Shown one piece after another: positions 1 through 9,789 of a stretch of DNA of 64,000 nt; within the stretch, counting starts at the first letter, position 1, and the number at the start of each line of letters is the position of its first letter. The notes under the pieces were generated by a model, which had not been told where the DNA came from, ran no database searches, and saw only the letters and a program-made list of their open reading frames with translations. Position numbers and translations under genes: made by a program. The DNA comes from Citrobacter sp. Marseille-Q6884 (lineage in GTDB: Bacteria > Pseudomonadota > Gammaproteobacteria > Enterobacterales > Enterobacteriaceae). Location of the stretch: positions 2,046,001 to 2,110,000 of the forward strand of contig NZ_CAMDRE010000001.1 of assembly GCF_945906775.1 (NCBI RefSeq), written 5' to 3'.

Positions 1-2
1 TG

Positions 3-2945
3 CTGGCTCAAACGCTTTATGCTGAAGAATTTTCCCTGATTAAACTCGCCCCGAATGCAGAGAAGAATGGTTTAACACTTAATTTTGATGCCTTTGAGTC
101 TCGTCTTGCAGAACTGAAGAAAACTGACTACGAACATTTTATGCGAATCTCTGAAGTTTTCAATAATAAATTCGTTTATGTCCCTCAATTTAATGACGTA
201 CGTGAGCGTATTGGTATTTCAGAAAACATCACCGTTGGTACCGATAATATTGATTCCCTGTATGGTAATGATAATGCTGATTATCTATGGGGCGGTGCCG
301 GTGACGATAGTCTGAGTAGTGGAAGTGGTAATGATGTCCTGGTAGGTGGAACGGGCAACGATTATATGAGGGGAGATTACGGCAGCGACACTTACCTTTT
401 TAGCGCAGGTGACGGGCAAGATCGCATTGTTGAAAAGTACAGTTTCGATAATGACTTTGATCGGCTTATTTTTGGTGAAGGCTTACTGGCAGAGAATGCC
501 ATTCTGCAACGCAGCGGCGACAATCTGTTAATCAGTTTCCGTGACAGTGCGGACAGCGTGACCCTCGATAGTTATTTCTTCTGCGAAGGAAGACGCTACC
601 GGGTGGAAGAAATAGTATTTGCCGACGGGACTGTCTGGAATATTGAAACTGTAAAAGCGATGCTGATTGCCGGTACGGATGAGGCACAGACGCTGGTGGC
701 CTACTCGCCTGGTACCGAGATTCATGGTGCGGGCGGTGATGACTACCTGAAAGGGGATACAGGGGCAGATCGCCTTTACGGTGATGAAGGCAACGATAAA
801 CTGAAGGGTAATGGTGGCAATGATCTGCTGGTTGGCGGCACAGGTAATGATTATCTGGAGGGATACTCCGGGAGTGATACCTACCTGTTTAATGTCGGTG
901 ATGGTCAGGACCGGATAGTCGAAAAGTTCACCGACAGTGATGACGTTGACCGGCTGCTGCTTGGTGAGGGCATTTCGCAGGAAAATATCCTCCTGCGTCG
1001 TAGCGGTAAAGATCTGGTGGTGACCTTCCGTGACAGTCCGGACACTGTAACACTGGATGATTTTTTCTATATAGAAAACAAACGTTACCGGGTGGACGAG
1101 ATCGTTTTTGCCGACGGTACCGTCTGGGATACCCAGAAGATGAAAGAGATGGCGCTTGTTGGAACAGAGTCAGCCGAGACGCTGCAGTCCTACTCAGGAG
1201 GCAATGAAATTCATGGTGCTGGTGGTAATGACACCCTGAAAGGTAACGCCGGAGTAGATAAGCTGTATGGCGATGAAGGCAACGATACGCTGACGGGCGA
1301 CAGCAGTAATGATGAACTGCACGGTGGCGCGGGAAACGATCTTCTGGACGCAGGAACTGGCGACGACCTGCTGGCTGGTGGAGCCGGGAACGATAACCAG
1401 AAAGGTGCCTCTGGCAGCGATACCTACCTTTTTAACGTCGGCGATGGTCAGGATATCATCACCGAAGGCAGCAGTAACAACGGTGACGTTGATACCCTGC
1501 GTTTTGGCGAAGGCCTGCTGGCAGAAAATGCCATCCTGCAGCGTAGCGGTAATAATCTGGTGATTAGCTTTAAAGGCAGCGATGACCTGGTGACCATTAT
1601 CAATTATGCCTCTTCCGTTAATAACCAAGTCGAGCAGATTATTTTTGCCGACGGTACTGCCTGGGATGTTGCCGCGGTTGAAAGCATATTGCTGGCCGGG
1701 AGCGAAGACGATCAAAAACTGGTGGCCTTCGGCGCAGGCAGTGAAATCCACGCTGCTGGTGGCAATGACACCCTGACGGGCAGTGATGCTGCAGACAAAC
1801 TCTACGGTGATGATGGCGACGACAGGCTGACAGGTGGCTCAAGTGATGATGAGTTACATGGCGGTGCGGGTAATGATGTTCTGAATGCAGGCTCCTGGAA
1901 TGATGTACTGGAAGGCGGCGCGGGTAACGACAGGTTGTACGGCGATACGGGAAGTGACACCTATCTCTTCAACGCCGGCGATGGACAGGACACCATCACC
2001 GAAGGCAGTAGCAACAGCGGCAACATTGATACCCTGCGGTTTGGCGAAGGTCTGCTGGCTGAAAACGTCATTTTGACGCGTAGCGGCGGTAGCCTGGTGA
2101 TCACGTTTAATGACAGCCCGGATCAGGTGACTATCACAAATTACATAACGTCCCCTAAACACCAGGTTGAGGAGATCATCTTTGCTGACGGTACTGTCTG
2201 GGATGTTGCCACGGTTGAGCGCATGTTGCAGACCGGGTCTGATAAAGATGAGGCGTTCCTGGCCTTCAGTACTGGTAGTGAAATTCACGGCGCTGGTGGC
2301 AGTGACACCCTGACGGGCAGTGATGCTGCAGACAAACTCTACGGTGATGATGGCGACGATAGGCTGACAGGTGGCTCAAGTGATGATGAGTTACATGGCG
2401 GTGCGGGTAATGATGTTCTGAATGCAGGCTCCTGGAATGATGTACTGGAAGGCGGCGCGGGTAACGACAGGTTGTACGGGGATACGGGAAGTGACACCTA
2501 TCTCTTCAACGCCGGTGATGGTCAGGACACCATCACTGAAGGCAGCAGCAACAGCGGCAACATTGATACCCTGCGTTTTGGCGAAGGTCTGCAGGCAGAA
2601 AACGCCATCGTGCAGCGCAAAGGCAACAATCTGGTCATCACTTTCGCGGAAAGTACAGACAGCGTCACGATAAGCGATTTCTTCTATTCAGCAAGATATC
2701 AGGTTGAGCACATCACCTTTGCCGACGGTACTGACTGGCAGCCGCAGGATATTCTGAACCATACCGTGGATAACATCCCGCTCCCTATCTCCGACCCGGC
2801 CGATACTCCCGTGCCGTTACAACGTGTGCGTGAGCAGATGGCGGCTTTTATGGCGAGCGACGATGGTGATGAAGAGAGCACGATGGGGAATATGCCTGTG
2901 CTTTCAACTTCCCGGACGTCACCCCATTCATTGATGCATATGTAA
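3..2945 (+). CDS. RTX repeat protein, type I secretion substrate (5' end outside the window)
   Basis: The reading frame is open from the first bases of the window, so the internal ATG at 141 is not the start; about 980 residues are visible. The protein is built from five modules of roughly 165-180 residues. Each has glycine/aspartate nonapeptides of the GGxGxDxL type (calcium-binding beta-roll), then GSDTYLF, GDGQD and a closing FADGTxW motif. RTX proteins fold on binding calcium after export. The last ~60 residues leave the repeats and probably carry the uncleaved C-terminal secretion signal. The exporter genes follow directly. Modules 4 and 5 are nearly identical at DNA level. The N-terminal part that would define activity (toxin, adhesin or enzyme) is not visible, so no function beyond secreted RTX protein is assigned. 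Confidence 0.85.
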   Translation: MAQTLYAEEFSLIKLAPNAEKNGLTLNFDAFESRLAELKKTDYEHFMRISEVFNNKFVYVPQFNDVRERIGISENITVGTDNIDSLYGNDNADYLWGGAGDDSLSSGSGNDVLVGGTGNDYMRGDYGSDTYLFSAGDGQDRIVEKYSFDNDFDRLIFGEGLLAENAILQRSGDNLLISFRDSADSVTLDSYFFCEGRRYRVEEIVFADGTVWNIETVKAMLIAGTDEAQTLVAYSPGTEIHGAGGDDYLKGDTGADRLYGDEGNDKLKGNGGNDLLVGGTGNDYLEGYSGSDTYLFNVGDGQDRIVEKFTDSDDVDRLLLGEGISQENILLRRSGKDLVVTFRDSPDTVTLDDFFYIENKRYRVDEIVFADGTVWDTQKMKEMALVGTESAETLQSYSGGNEIHGAGGNDTLKGNAGVDKLYGDEGNDTLTGDSSNDELHGGAGNDLLDAGTGDDLLAGGAGNDNQKGASGSDTYLFNVGDGQDIITEGSSNNGDVDTLRFGEGLLAENAILQRSGNNLVISFKGSDDLVTIINYASSVNNQVEQIIFADGTAWDVAAVESILLAGSEDDQKLVAFGAGSEIHAAGGNDTLTGSDAADKLYGDDGDDRLTGGSSDDELHGGAGNDVLNAGSWNDVLEGGAGNDRLYGDTGSDTYLFNAGDGQDTITEGSSNSGNIDTLRFGEGLLAENVILTRSGGSLVITFNDSPDQVTITNYITSPKHQVEEIIFADGTVWDVATVERMLQTGSDKDEAFLAFSTGSEIHGAGGSDTLTGSDAADKLYGDDGDDRLTGGSSDDELHGGAGNDVLNAGSWNDVLEGGAGNDRLYGDTGSDTYLFNAGDGQDTITEGSSNSGNIDTLRFGEGLQAENAIVQRKGNNLVITFAESTDSVTISDFFYSARYQVEHITFADGTDWQPQDILNHTVDNIPLPISDPADTPVPLQRVREQMAAFMASDDGDEESTMGNMPVLSTSRTSPHSLMHM

Positions 2946-2950
2946 CCGGA

Positions 2951-2978
2951 GCCGCTGGTTAACGCCAGCGGCAATTTT
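2951..2978 (+). terminator. Hairpin between RTX gene and exporter genes
   Basis: A perfect 8-bp stem (GCCGCTGG / CCAGCGGC, loop TTAACG) starts 5 bp after the RTX stop codon and is followed by AATTTT. It is a likely intrinsic terminator or attenuator that lowers transporter expression relative to the structural gene, as known for hlyA-hlyB. Confidence 0.65.
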
Positions 2979-2999
2979 CTCAGGGATGTGAGTTTTTTA

Positions 3000-5102
3000 A
3001 TGTCAGCAATTGATCAACATGTCTGGCGCGGATTTTCTTTTATCGCGCGTTACTACGGTATTGCCGTGAATATTCCTTCGCTTCAGGAAGAGTTTGCGGT
3101 CGATGGGCTCCACGATCTTCCGACTCAGTTTGTTCGCGCCGTGCGTAAAACCGGATTAAAGTGCCAGAAATTTAAGCGGTTACGCGTAAAGGATAGTATG
3201 GTTTTCCCTGCGCTGGTGGCACTGCCAGATCGGGGGTATGTCATACTATTAGCTTCCCGTGAGGGGAACTGGCTTATTCAGGCGGACGAGCGTGCGGCGC
3301 CAGAAATATATACGCCTGAGGCAGGGGTAACATATCCTGGTTTTTTATTCGCACGGCGTTTTTCGTTAGAAAGAATTAGCACCGAGTTTAATTTACGTTG
3401 GTTTGCCGATGCCTTCTGGCGCTATAAAAAATTAATCGGTGAAGTCTTGATGGCTTCATTTTTTATTCAAATACTGGCACTGGTTACGCCACTGTTTTTT
3501 CAGGTCGTGGTGGATAAAGTGCTTACGCACCAGAGTCTCACCACGCTTGATGTACTGGCGCTGGGAATGCTTTTTGTTTCGTTATTTGATGTGATCCTCG
3601 ATGGACTACGCAGCTACCAGCTTGCCCACACTTCGCAACGCATTGATGCGACATTAAGTTCCTTGCTTTATCGCCACCTTCTGGCGCTGCCCATGAACTG
3701 GTTCCTGCAACGGCAGGCAGGGGTGATTGTGGCGCGCGTACATGAACTGAAAACCGTACGCGAGTTCCTGACCGGAAGCGCGATGACGCTGTGCCTAGAC
3801 CTGCTCTTCACCCTGGTCTTTTTCTCGGTAATGGCATTTTATAGCCTCCCCCTGACACTCATTGTGGTGGCCTCGCTGATCCCCTATGTCATTCTTTCTG
3901 CAGCTATTACCCCCGTGTTGCGTAAACGACTGGACGAGCAGTTCAAGCAGGGGGCGAGGAATCAGGCCTTTCTGGTTGAAAGCCTGACAGGCATTGAGTC
4001 AGTAAAAGCCTTAGCCGTAGAAAACCTGATGACCCGGCGTTGGGACGAACAGATTGCGACTTTCGTAACAAGCTGTTTTAAAACACAAAACTTAGGCAAT
4101 ATCGCCAGCCAGATCTCCCGTTTTGTCAGCAAAATTACCAGCGTGGCCATCCTCTGGTACGGCGCACAGCAAGTGATTAATGCGGAGTTAACCGTCGGCG
4201 CGCTTATCGCTTTTAATATGTTTTCCGGCCAGGTCACAGCCCCTGTTTTACGTCTGGTTCAGCTATGGCAGGATTTTCAACAGGTGACCATCTCCGTTAA
4301 ACGATTAGGGGATATTCTCAACGTTCCGACTGAGCATCAGGAAAACAGCACCTCTCTGGCAGAAATTAAAGGGGCGATCAAACTTTCCAACGTCGTATTT
4401 ACCTGGCAGACAGGAAATGCGCCGGTGATTGATGGCGTCACGCTGGCGGTGAGACCCGGTGAGATTATTGGGATCGCCGGAAGATCGGGATCGGGAAAAA
4501 GCACCCTGACACGTCTTATTCAGCGGCTATGCAGTCCTACAAGCGGGCAAATATTTATTGATGGCATTGATATCGCGCAGACCGATCCACACTGGCTACG
4601 ACAGCAAATTGGCGTGGTTCTTCAGGAAACGCAACTGTTTAGCGGCTCTATTCGTGACAATATTGCCTTAGCGGTGCCGGAAGCATCGCTCGAATCTGTT
4701 ATTAAAGCCGCCACGCTTGCGGGGGCGCATGAATTTATCAGTGAGTTTCCGCTTGGCTACGATACGCCGGTCGGTGAACAAGGCAGCAGGCTTTCCGGTG
4801 GGCAAAAACAGCGTATTGGTATTGCGCGTGCTCTGATGTCTAACCCCGGAATATTAATCTTTGATGAAGCGACCAGTGCGCTGGATTATGAATCTGAACA
4901 TATTATCCAGAACAATATGGCAGAAATTTGCCGTAACCGGACCGTCTTTATTATTGCGCACCGTTTATCAGCCTTACGTCCTTCACATCGCATTATTGTT
5001 ATGGAAAAGGGCAAGATTGCAGAGCAGGGATCGCATCAGCAATTGCTCGAACAACAAGGTTTATATGCCCGCTTGCATGCGCTTCAGGAGGAAGCGGTAT
5101 GA
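3000..5102 (+). CDS. Type I secretion ABC transporter (HlyB-like) with C39-like N-terminal domain
   Basis: About 700 residues, the usual HlyB length. The first ~125 residues form a C39-peptidase-like domain; the stretch where the catalytic Cys should sit reads HVWRGFSF, so it should be a non-proteolytic substrate-binding domain. A multi-helix membrane domain follows (about residues 145-420), then an ATPase domain with Walker A GRSGSGKST, signature LSGGQKQR, Walker B ILIFDEA and H-loop AHRLS. It powers one-step export of the RTX protein across both membranes with the membrane fusion protein and a TolC-type outer channel. Start: ATG 3000 has a GTGAG 7 bases upstream; an in-frame GTG at 2988 is the alternative. 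It overlaps the next gene by ATGA. Confidence 0.9.
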   Translation: MSAIDQHVWRGFSFIARYYGIAVNIPSLQEEFAVDGLHDLPTQFVRAVRKTGLKCQKFKRLRVKDSMVFPALVALPDRGYVILLASREGNWLIQADERAAPEIYTPEAGVTYPGFLFARRFSLERISTEFNLRWFADAFWRYKKLIGEVLMASFFIQILALVTPLFFQVVVDKVLTHQSLTTLDVLALGMLFVSLFDVILDGLRSYQLAHTSQRIDATLSSLLYRHLLALPMNWFLQRQAGVIVARVHELKTVREFLTGSAMTLCLDLLFTLVFFSVMAFYSLPLTLIVVASLIPYVILSAAITPVLRKRLDEQFKQGARNQAFLVESLTGIESVKALAVENLMTRRWDEQIATFVTSCFKTQNLGNIASQISRFVSKITSVAILWYGAQQVINAELTVGALIAFNMFSGQVTAPVLRLVQLWQDFQQVTISVKRLGDILNVPTEHQENSTSLAEIKGAIKLSNVVFTWQTGNAPVIDGVTLAVRPGEIIGIAGRSGSGKSTLTRLIQRLCSPTSGQIFIDGIDIAQTDPHWLRQQIGVVLQETQLFSGSIRDNIALAVPEASLESVIKAATLAGAHEFISEFPLGYDTPVGEQGSRLSGGQKQRIGIARALMSNPGILIFDEATSALDYESEHIIQNNMAEICRNRTVFIIAHRLSALRPSHRIIVMEKGKIAEQGSHQQLLEQQGLYARLHALQEEAV

Positions 5103-6430
5103 ATCAGCAAAAATATCGTGAGTTTTTACCCGCAATCCTCGAAATACAGGAAACGCCCCCTTCGCCAGCCGGGCGTATTTTATTATGGGTCGTTATGGCG
5201 ATGTTAGTGACCGCGGTGATCTGGTCTGCCTGCGGCCATATTGATGTTGTTGCCGTCACACGCGGGAAAATCGTCGTTAGCGAATTGTCCCGCCCCGTCA
5301 GTAGTGCGGTTCTGGCTGAGGTGGAAAGTGTATTGGTTCGTGACGGAATGCATGTGGAAAAAGGTCAGGCGTTAATTATCCTCAACAGTCACTCCCTGAG
5401 AGCGCGCCTGGAAGAAAATATTCTGCGGCAGAAAATTAACCGTTTTCACATTGCGCGTGTAACCTTGCTTTGCCAGCATTTTCAGGAGGATAAAGCTGAA
5501 AGCCGTCTGCCGGATAGCTATTTCCAGGAGGACCTCGCGCTCTCCCGGCTACTTTCGGATCAATTAAGCGCGGAGATCGAAAACGATCGCCAACAAAAAG
5601 CCGTACTGCAAGACAGAATGGCGGTGATTAGCGCGCAAAAAAATGAATACGAAACCCAAAAAACGCAGTATGAACATCTGCTGCCAATCTATCAGGAACA
5701 GCATCAGGCGCTGGTGACGCTACATCATAAGCAACTCACTAGCCGGGATAGCATGTTAGAAAAGCAAAAGCAGCTAACCGAAGCTCGCTATACCCTGGAA
5801 AGCGCGAAAGCCAGATTAATTGAAATGGATGTCAGTTACCGGCAGGCAGAGACGGAATACGCGGCCAGCGTGGCCGAAAAAATTCAGGGCGCACAGCAGG
5901 AGATGTCGGATAAAGAACATGAGAACCGGGTGCTGGAGAAACAACAGCAGGAACTGACGGCGCAAATGGCGCAATATACTTTGCGAGCGCCGGTGAGTGG
6001 CATTGTCGACGGGTTGATATTTCGCGATGGCGGCGGGGCGGTCGATGCGCCACAGGAAATTTTACGCATCGTACCTGAAAACGAAACGCTCAAAGCAGAA
6101 GTGATGGTAAGTAATAGCGATATCGGTTTTTTGCAACCGGGCCAAAAAGTCACGGTCAAAATCGACACTTTTGACTTTACCCGTTTTGGCTGGGTGCCGG
6201 GGCAGTTAAATCATATTTCTGCCGATGCGACCGAAGATAAAGATCTGGGGTTAGTTTATAAAGCCACCATTGAACTGGATAAGAAATCACTGCGTATTAA
6301 TGGCGTGGAAATGGCGCTTGAACCGGGAATGCAGGTCACTGCTGAAGTGAAGACCGGGAAGCGAACGCTATTGAGCTATTTACTCAGCCCTGTACTCGAA
6401 GCGCTCGACGATGTAGGGAAACAACGGTAA
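5099..6430 (+). CDS. HlyD-family membrane fusion protein
   Basis: 443 residues. A short cytoplasmic N terminus is followed by one membrane helix (about residues 27-47), a lipoyl/barrel-sandwich half, a long Gln/Glu/Lys-rich coiled coil (about 105-290), the second lipoyl half (LRAPVSGIVDGL) and a beta-barrel domain. This is the classical periplasmic adaptor that links the inner-membrane ABC exporter to TolC. The start codon overlaps the transporter stop (ATGA), which suggests translational coupling. No tolC-like gene is present here, so the housekeeping TolC is presumably used. This is the last gene of the RTX unit; a strong terminator follows. Confidence 0.9.
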   Translation: MNQQKYREFLPAILEIQETPPSPAGRILLWVVMAMLVTAVIWSACGHIDVVAVTRGKIVVSELSRPVSSAVLAEVESVLVRDGMHVEKGQALIILNSHSLRARLEENILRQKINRFHIARVTLLCQHFQEDKAESRLPDSYFQEDLALSRLLSDQLSAEIENDRQQKAVLQDRMAVISAQKNEYETQKTQYEHLLPIYQEQHQALVTLHHKQLTSRDSMLEKQKQLTEARYTLESAKARLIEMDVSYRQAETEYAASVAEKIQGAQQEMSDKEHENRVLEKQQQELTAQMAQYTLRAPVSGIVDGLIFRDGGGAVDAPQEILRIVPENETLKAEVMVSNSDIGFLQPGQKVTVKIDTFDFTRFGWVPGQLNHISADATEDKDLGLVYKATIELDKKSLRINGVEMALEPGMQVTAEVKTGKRTLLSYLLSPVLEALDDVGKQR

Positions 6431-6432
6431 TG

Positions 6433-6472
6433 AATGAAGCCGGAGGCGTAACCGCGATCCGGCTTCATTTTC
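6433..6472. terminator. Bidirectional terminator between RTX exporter genes and fadE
   Basis: Perfect 12-bp inverted repeat (AATGAAGCCGGA / TCCGGCTTCATT) with T-rich ends on both strands. It lies between the convergent membrane fusion gene and fadE. Confidence 0.85.
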
Positions 6473-6481
6473 ACGTATAAC

Positions 6482-8926
6482 TTATGCGGCTTCGACTTTA
6501 CGCACTTTCTCTGGCAACTTTACCGGCTGAGTCGCCAGTGCTTCAGGTTCAAAGTCATCCACGTTGATACTCCGCAGACGGCTCTCTTCCGCTTTCACCA
6601 GAATCGCTGCTTCATCTTTATCAATCAGCCCTTTAGCCAGTGCATTGCGAGCCAGTTCATCCAGGCGGGTAAACGGCAGGTTTTTGCCCAACTCTTTACA
6701 GATACGCTGGTGGATAGGATCAGCTGCAATCACGTCCAGTAACGCCTCTTCCAGCAAACCGACCGGGTTATGCTCGCTCGGCGTCAGGTATTGACCACGA
6801 CCAAGACGAGAGCGGGTGGCGCTCGGTAGCTGCAAAATCTTCGCGACTTTATGATCCAGTTTGTCAGAAGGCGCATCATAGTGGCGACCGGTAGGGAAGA
6901 TAACCACATTCAGCAAGCCGGCAACAAAACGGTTCGGGAAGTTTTTCAGCAGGTCGTCCATTGCCTGTTCAGCCTTGTACAACGCATCCTGCACGCCCCA
7001 GTGAACCAGCGGCAGATCGGCTTCATTACGGCCTTCATCGTCATAACGTTTCAGTACCGCAGAGGCCAGGTACAACTGGCTTAACACATCACCCAGACGA
7101 GCAGAGATACGCTCACGACGCTTCAGGCTACCGCCCAGCACAGCCATGGACACATCAGAGAGTAATGCCAGGTTGGCGCTCAGACGGTTCAAATGCTGGT
7201 AGTAACGTTTTGTCGCATCGCCGGTTGGCGTACTGCTGGTTAACCCGCGAGTCAGACCAAGCCAGAAGCTGCGTACTTTATTGCTGCCGACGTGACCAAT
7301 GTGTTTAAACAGCAGTTTGTCGAACGCGTTCACGTCGTTCTTCTGCGCTGCCGCCATCTCTTCCAGAACATACGGATGGCAGCGAATGGCGCCCTGACCG
7401 AAGATCATCATGCTACGGGTCAGAATGTTTGCGCCTTCAACGGTGATGGCGATCGGTGCGCCCTGGTAAGCGCGCGCCAGGAAGTTGCTTTCGCCAAGCA
7501 TGATGCCTTTACCGCCCGTGATATCCATCGCATCGATGATTGACTGTTGCCCACGGTGAGTACAGTGATACTTCACGATAGCTGACAGCACCGCAGGTTT
7601 TTCACCAAGCATAATGCCGTAAGTAATCAGCGACGCCGCGGCGTCCATCACGTAGGCGTTACCGGCAATACGCGCCAGCGGCTCTTCAATACCTTCCATC
7701 TTGCCGATAGAGATTTTGAACTGGCGACGAATATGCGCATAGGCGCCTGTTGCCATGGCAACGGATTTCACGCCGCCCGTCGAGTTAGACGGCAGAGTAA
7801 TCCCACGGCCTACCGACAGACATTCCACCAGCATACGCCAGCCCTGACCGGCCATTTTCGGGCCACCGATAATGTAGTCAATCGGCACAAAGACATCTTT
7901 ACCCAGCGTCGGACCGTTCTGGAACGGGACGTTCAGCGGGAAGTGACGACGACCAATTTCCACGCCCGGCGTAGAGGTGGGGATCAGCGCACAGGTAATA
8001 CCGAGGTCTTCTTCGCCACCCAGCAGTTTTTCCGGGTCGGAGAGTTTAAACGCCAGGCCGAGGACGGTCGCGATTGGCGCCAGTGTGATATAGCGTTTGT
8101 TCCAGGTCAGGCGCATACCCAGCACCTGCTGACCCTGCCAGTCGCCCATACAGACGACGCCGGTATCAGGAATCGCACCGGCATCCGATCCCGCTTCCGG
8201 GCTGGTCAGTGCGAAACACGGAATTTCCTGACCACGCGCCAGGCGCGGTAAATAATGGTTTTTCTGTTCTTCTGTACCGTAATGTTGCAGCAGTTCACCT
8301 GGGCCTAATGAGTTAGGTACACCCACGGTAATGGCCAGGATCCCGGAAACACCGGAGAGTTTCTGCAACACACGTGCCTGCGCATAAGCGGAGAATTCCA
8401 GTCCACCGTACTCTTTCTTGATGATCATCGCGAAGAAACGGTGTTCTTTCAGATACGCCCACAGTTCCGGCGGCAGGTCTGCTAATTCGTGGGTGATCTG
8501 GAAGTCGTTTGCCATACGGCAGGCTTCTTCGACCGGACCATCAATAAACGCCTGCTCTTCGGCTGTCAGACGAGGTTGTGGGTAGTTGTGCAGTTTTTTC
8601 CAGTCAGGTTTACCCTGGAACAGGTCGCCTTCCCACCAGGTCGTGCCGGCATCAATCGCTTCTTTCTCGGTGCGCGACATCGGCGGCATGACTTTACGAA
8701 AACCGCGAAATACTGGCGCGGAGATCATCGCCTTACGCATCGGCGTAAAGTTGAACGGGACGAGAATAATGGCCAGAGGAACCAGCAGCCAGACCGACCA
8801 CAGGCCAGCTACGCCGAGCGCAGCCGTCCAGGCGAGCAAAATTAAGCTGCTGAGGAATAAGCTCACGCGGTGATAAAACAGTGCGCCGAGCAGAACAACC
8901 GTAGCGATAACACTCAAAATCATCAT
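6482..8926 (-). CDS. fadE: Acyl-CoA dehydrogenase FadE
   Basis: 814 residues, exactly the E. coli FadE length, and near-identical in the parts I can recall (start MMILS, end VRKVEAA). It is the FAD-dependent enzyme of the first step of beta-oxidation, turning acyl-CoA into trans-2-enoyl-CoA. The first ~50 residues contain two hydrophobic segments that tether it to the inner membrane; the central part carries the acyl-CoA dehydrogenase fold (for example LTSPEAGSDAG), and a long C-terminal extension is typical of the FadE subfamily. A FadR-like operator lies just upstream. Convergent with the RTX locus, divergent from lpcA. Confidence 0.97.
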   Translation of the reverse strand: MMILSVIATVVLLGALFYHRVSLFLSSLILLAWTAALGVAGLWSVWLLVPLAIILVPFNFTPMRKAMISAPVFRGFRKVMPPMSRTEKEAIDAGTTWWEGDLFQGKPDWKKLHNYPQPRLTAEEQAFIDGPVEEACRMANDFQITHELADLPPELWAYLKEHRFFAMIIKKEYGGLEFSAYAQARVLQKLSGVSGILAITVGVPNSLGPGELLQHYGTEEQKNHYLPRLARGQEIPCFALTSPEAGSDAGAIPDTGVVCMGDWQGQQVLGMRLTWNKRYITLAPIATVLGLAFKLSDPEKLLGGEEDLGITCALIPTSTPGVEIGRRHFPLNVPFQNGPTLGKDVFVPIDYIIGGPKMAGQGWRMLVECLSVGRGITLPSNSTGGVKSVAMATGAYAHIRRQFKISIGKMEGIEEPLARIAGNAYVMDAAASLITYGIMLGEKPAVLSAIVKYHCTHRGQQSIIDAMDITGGKGIMLGESNFLARAYQGAPIAITVEGANILTRSMMIFGQGAIRCHPYVLEEMAAAQKNDVNAFDKLLFKHIGHVGSNKVRSFWLGLTRGLTSSTPTGDATKRYYQHLNRLSANLALLSDVSMAVLGGSLKRRERISARLGDVLSQLYLASAVLKRYDDEGRNEADLPLVHWGVQDALYKAEQAMDDLLKNFPNRFVAGLLNVVIFPTGRHYDAPSDKLDHKVAKILQLPSATRSRLGRGQYLTPSEHNPVGLLEEALLDVIAADPIHQRICKELGKNLPFTRLDELARNALAKGLIDKDEAAILVKAEESRLRSINVDDFEPEALATQPVKLPEKVRKVEAA

Positions 8927-8948
8927 AACGAAAAGCTCCCTTGCTTGT

Positions 8949-8965
8949 AGGAGGTCTGACCACTT
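8949..8965. promoter_or_regulatory. FadR-like operator upstream of fadE
   Basis: On the fadE strand the site reads AAGTGGTCAGACCTCCT, with the core GGTCnGACC of the FadR consensus, 23 bp before the fadE start. FadR represses fad genes in the absence of long-chain acyl-CoA. Confidence 0.7.
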
Positions 8966-9165
8966 GTGATGATATGGTTGTAGTGTATGTGAATTCTTTT
9001 ATCAATAATTTTACAAAATAATTACAACAAGGCTCACATTGTTGCGGGTTTAACCGGCACAAAAAAGCAAAAGCCATTGGCATTCCTGAGGGCAGTACTT
9101 CTCGCTCGTAGCGCTATCCGGTACACTGCATCTTGTCATTTACATTCATGCTGAAGGATATCCTC

Positions 9166-9744
9166 ATGTACCAGGATCTGATTCGTAACGAACTGAGCGA
9201 AGCGGCGGAAACGCTGGCTAATTTTCTTAAAGATGACGCCAATATTCACGCCATTCAGCGCGCGGCGGTCCTGCTGGCAGACAGTTTTAAAGCGGGTGGC
9301 AAGGTTCTGTCCTGCGGTAATGGCGGCTCCCACTGTGACGCCATGCACTTTGCTGAAGAGCTGACCGGACGCTATCGCGAAAACCGCCCGGGCTATCCGG
9401 CTATCGCTATCTCTGATGTCAGCCATATCTCCTGCGTCAGCAACGATTTCGGTTACGACTATGTCTTCTCTCGCTACGTAGAAGCGGTCGGTCGTGAAGG
9501 TGATGTCCTGTTAGGCATTTCTACCTCTGGTAACTCCGGTAACGTCATCAAAGCGATTGCCGCTGCGCGTGAGAAGGGAATGAAAGTCATCACCCTGACC
9601 GGCAAAGATGGCGGCAAAATGGCTGGTACCGCGGATATCGAAATTCGCGTTCCGCACTTTGGTTATGCTGACCGTATTCAGGAAATTCACATCAAAGTCA
9701 TCCATATCCTGATTCAGCTCATCGAAAAAGAGATGGTTAAGTAA
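9166..9744 (+). CDS. lpcA: Phosphoheptose isomerase GmhA (LpcA)
   Basis: 192 residues from ATG 9166, the start used in E. coli (MYQDLIRNEL); an in-frame ATG at 9133 would add 11 residues not found in the family. It isomerises sedoheptulose 7-phosphate to D-glycero-D-manno-heptose 7-phosphate, the first step toward ADP-heptose for the lipopolysaccharide inner core, in the cytosol. It is a SIS-fold protein with CGNGGSHCDA and STSGNSGNV sugar-phosphate loops and a C-terminal helix ending in EKEMVK. It sits between fadE and yafJ as in E. coli. Start changed from the longest frame on the basis of homology. Confidence 0.96.
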   Translation: MYQDLIRNELSEAAETLANFLKDDANIHAIQRAAVLLADSFKAGGKVLSCGNGGSHCDAMHFAEELTGRYRENRPGYPAIAISDVSHISCVSNDFGYDYVFSRYVEAVGREGDVLLGISTSGNSGNVIKAIAAAREKGMKVITLTGKDGGKMAGTADIEIRVPHFGYADRIQEIHIKVIHILIQLIEKEMVK

Positions 9745-9752
9745 ATCTTCGC

Positions 9753-9771
9753 CGGGGGCATATTGCCCCCG
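9753..9771 (+). terminator. Hairpin after lpcA
   Basis: A perfect 7-bp stem (CGGGGGC / GCCCCCG, loop ATATT) starts 8 bp after the lpcA stop. No T tract follows, so it may be an mRNA-stabilising hairpin or weak terminator rather than a full stop before yafJ. Confidence 0.45.
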
Positions 9772-9789
9772 CAGTTGTGGGGGTGATGT

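Noticed and set aside
1194..2288. Long minus-strand frames opposite the RTX gene
   Set aside because: They arise from the repetitive coding strand, have no ribosome site and no recognisable product.
240..2760. RTX repeats as a CRISPR array or other direct-repeat element
   Set aside because: The repeats are in frame, code for glycine/aspartate nonapeptides, vary in sequence and lack spacers.
7733..8251. 172-codon plus-strand frame inside fadE
   Set aside because: Fully antisense to a conserved gene, composition follows the fadE codon pattern, no family motif.
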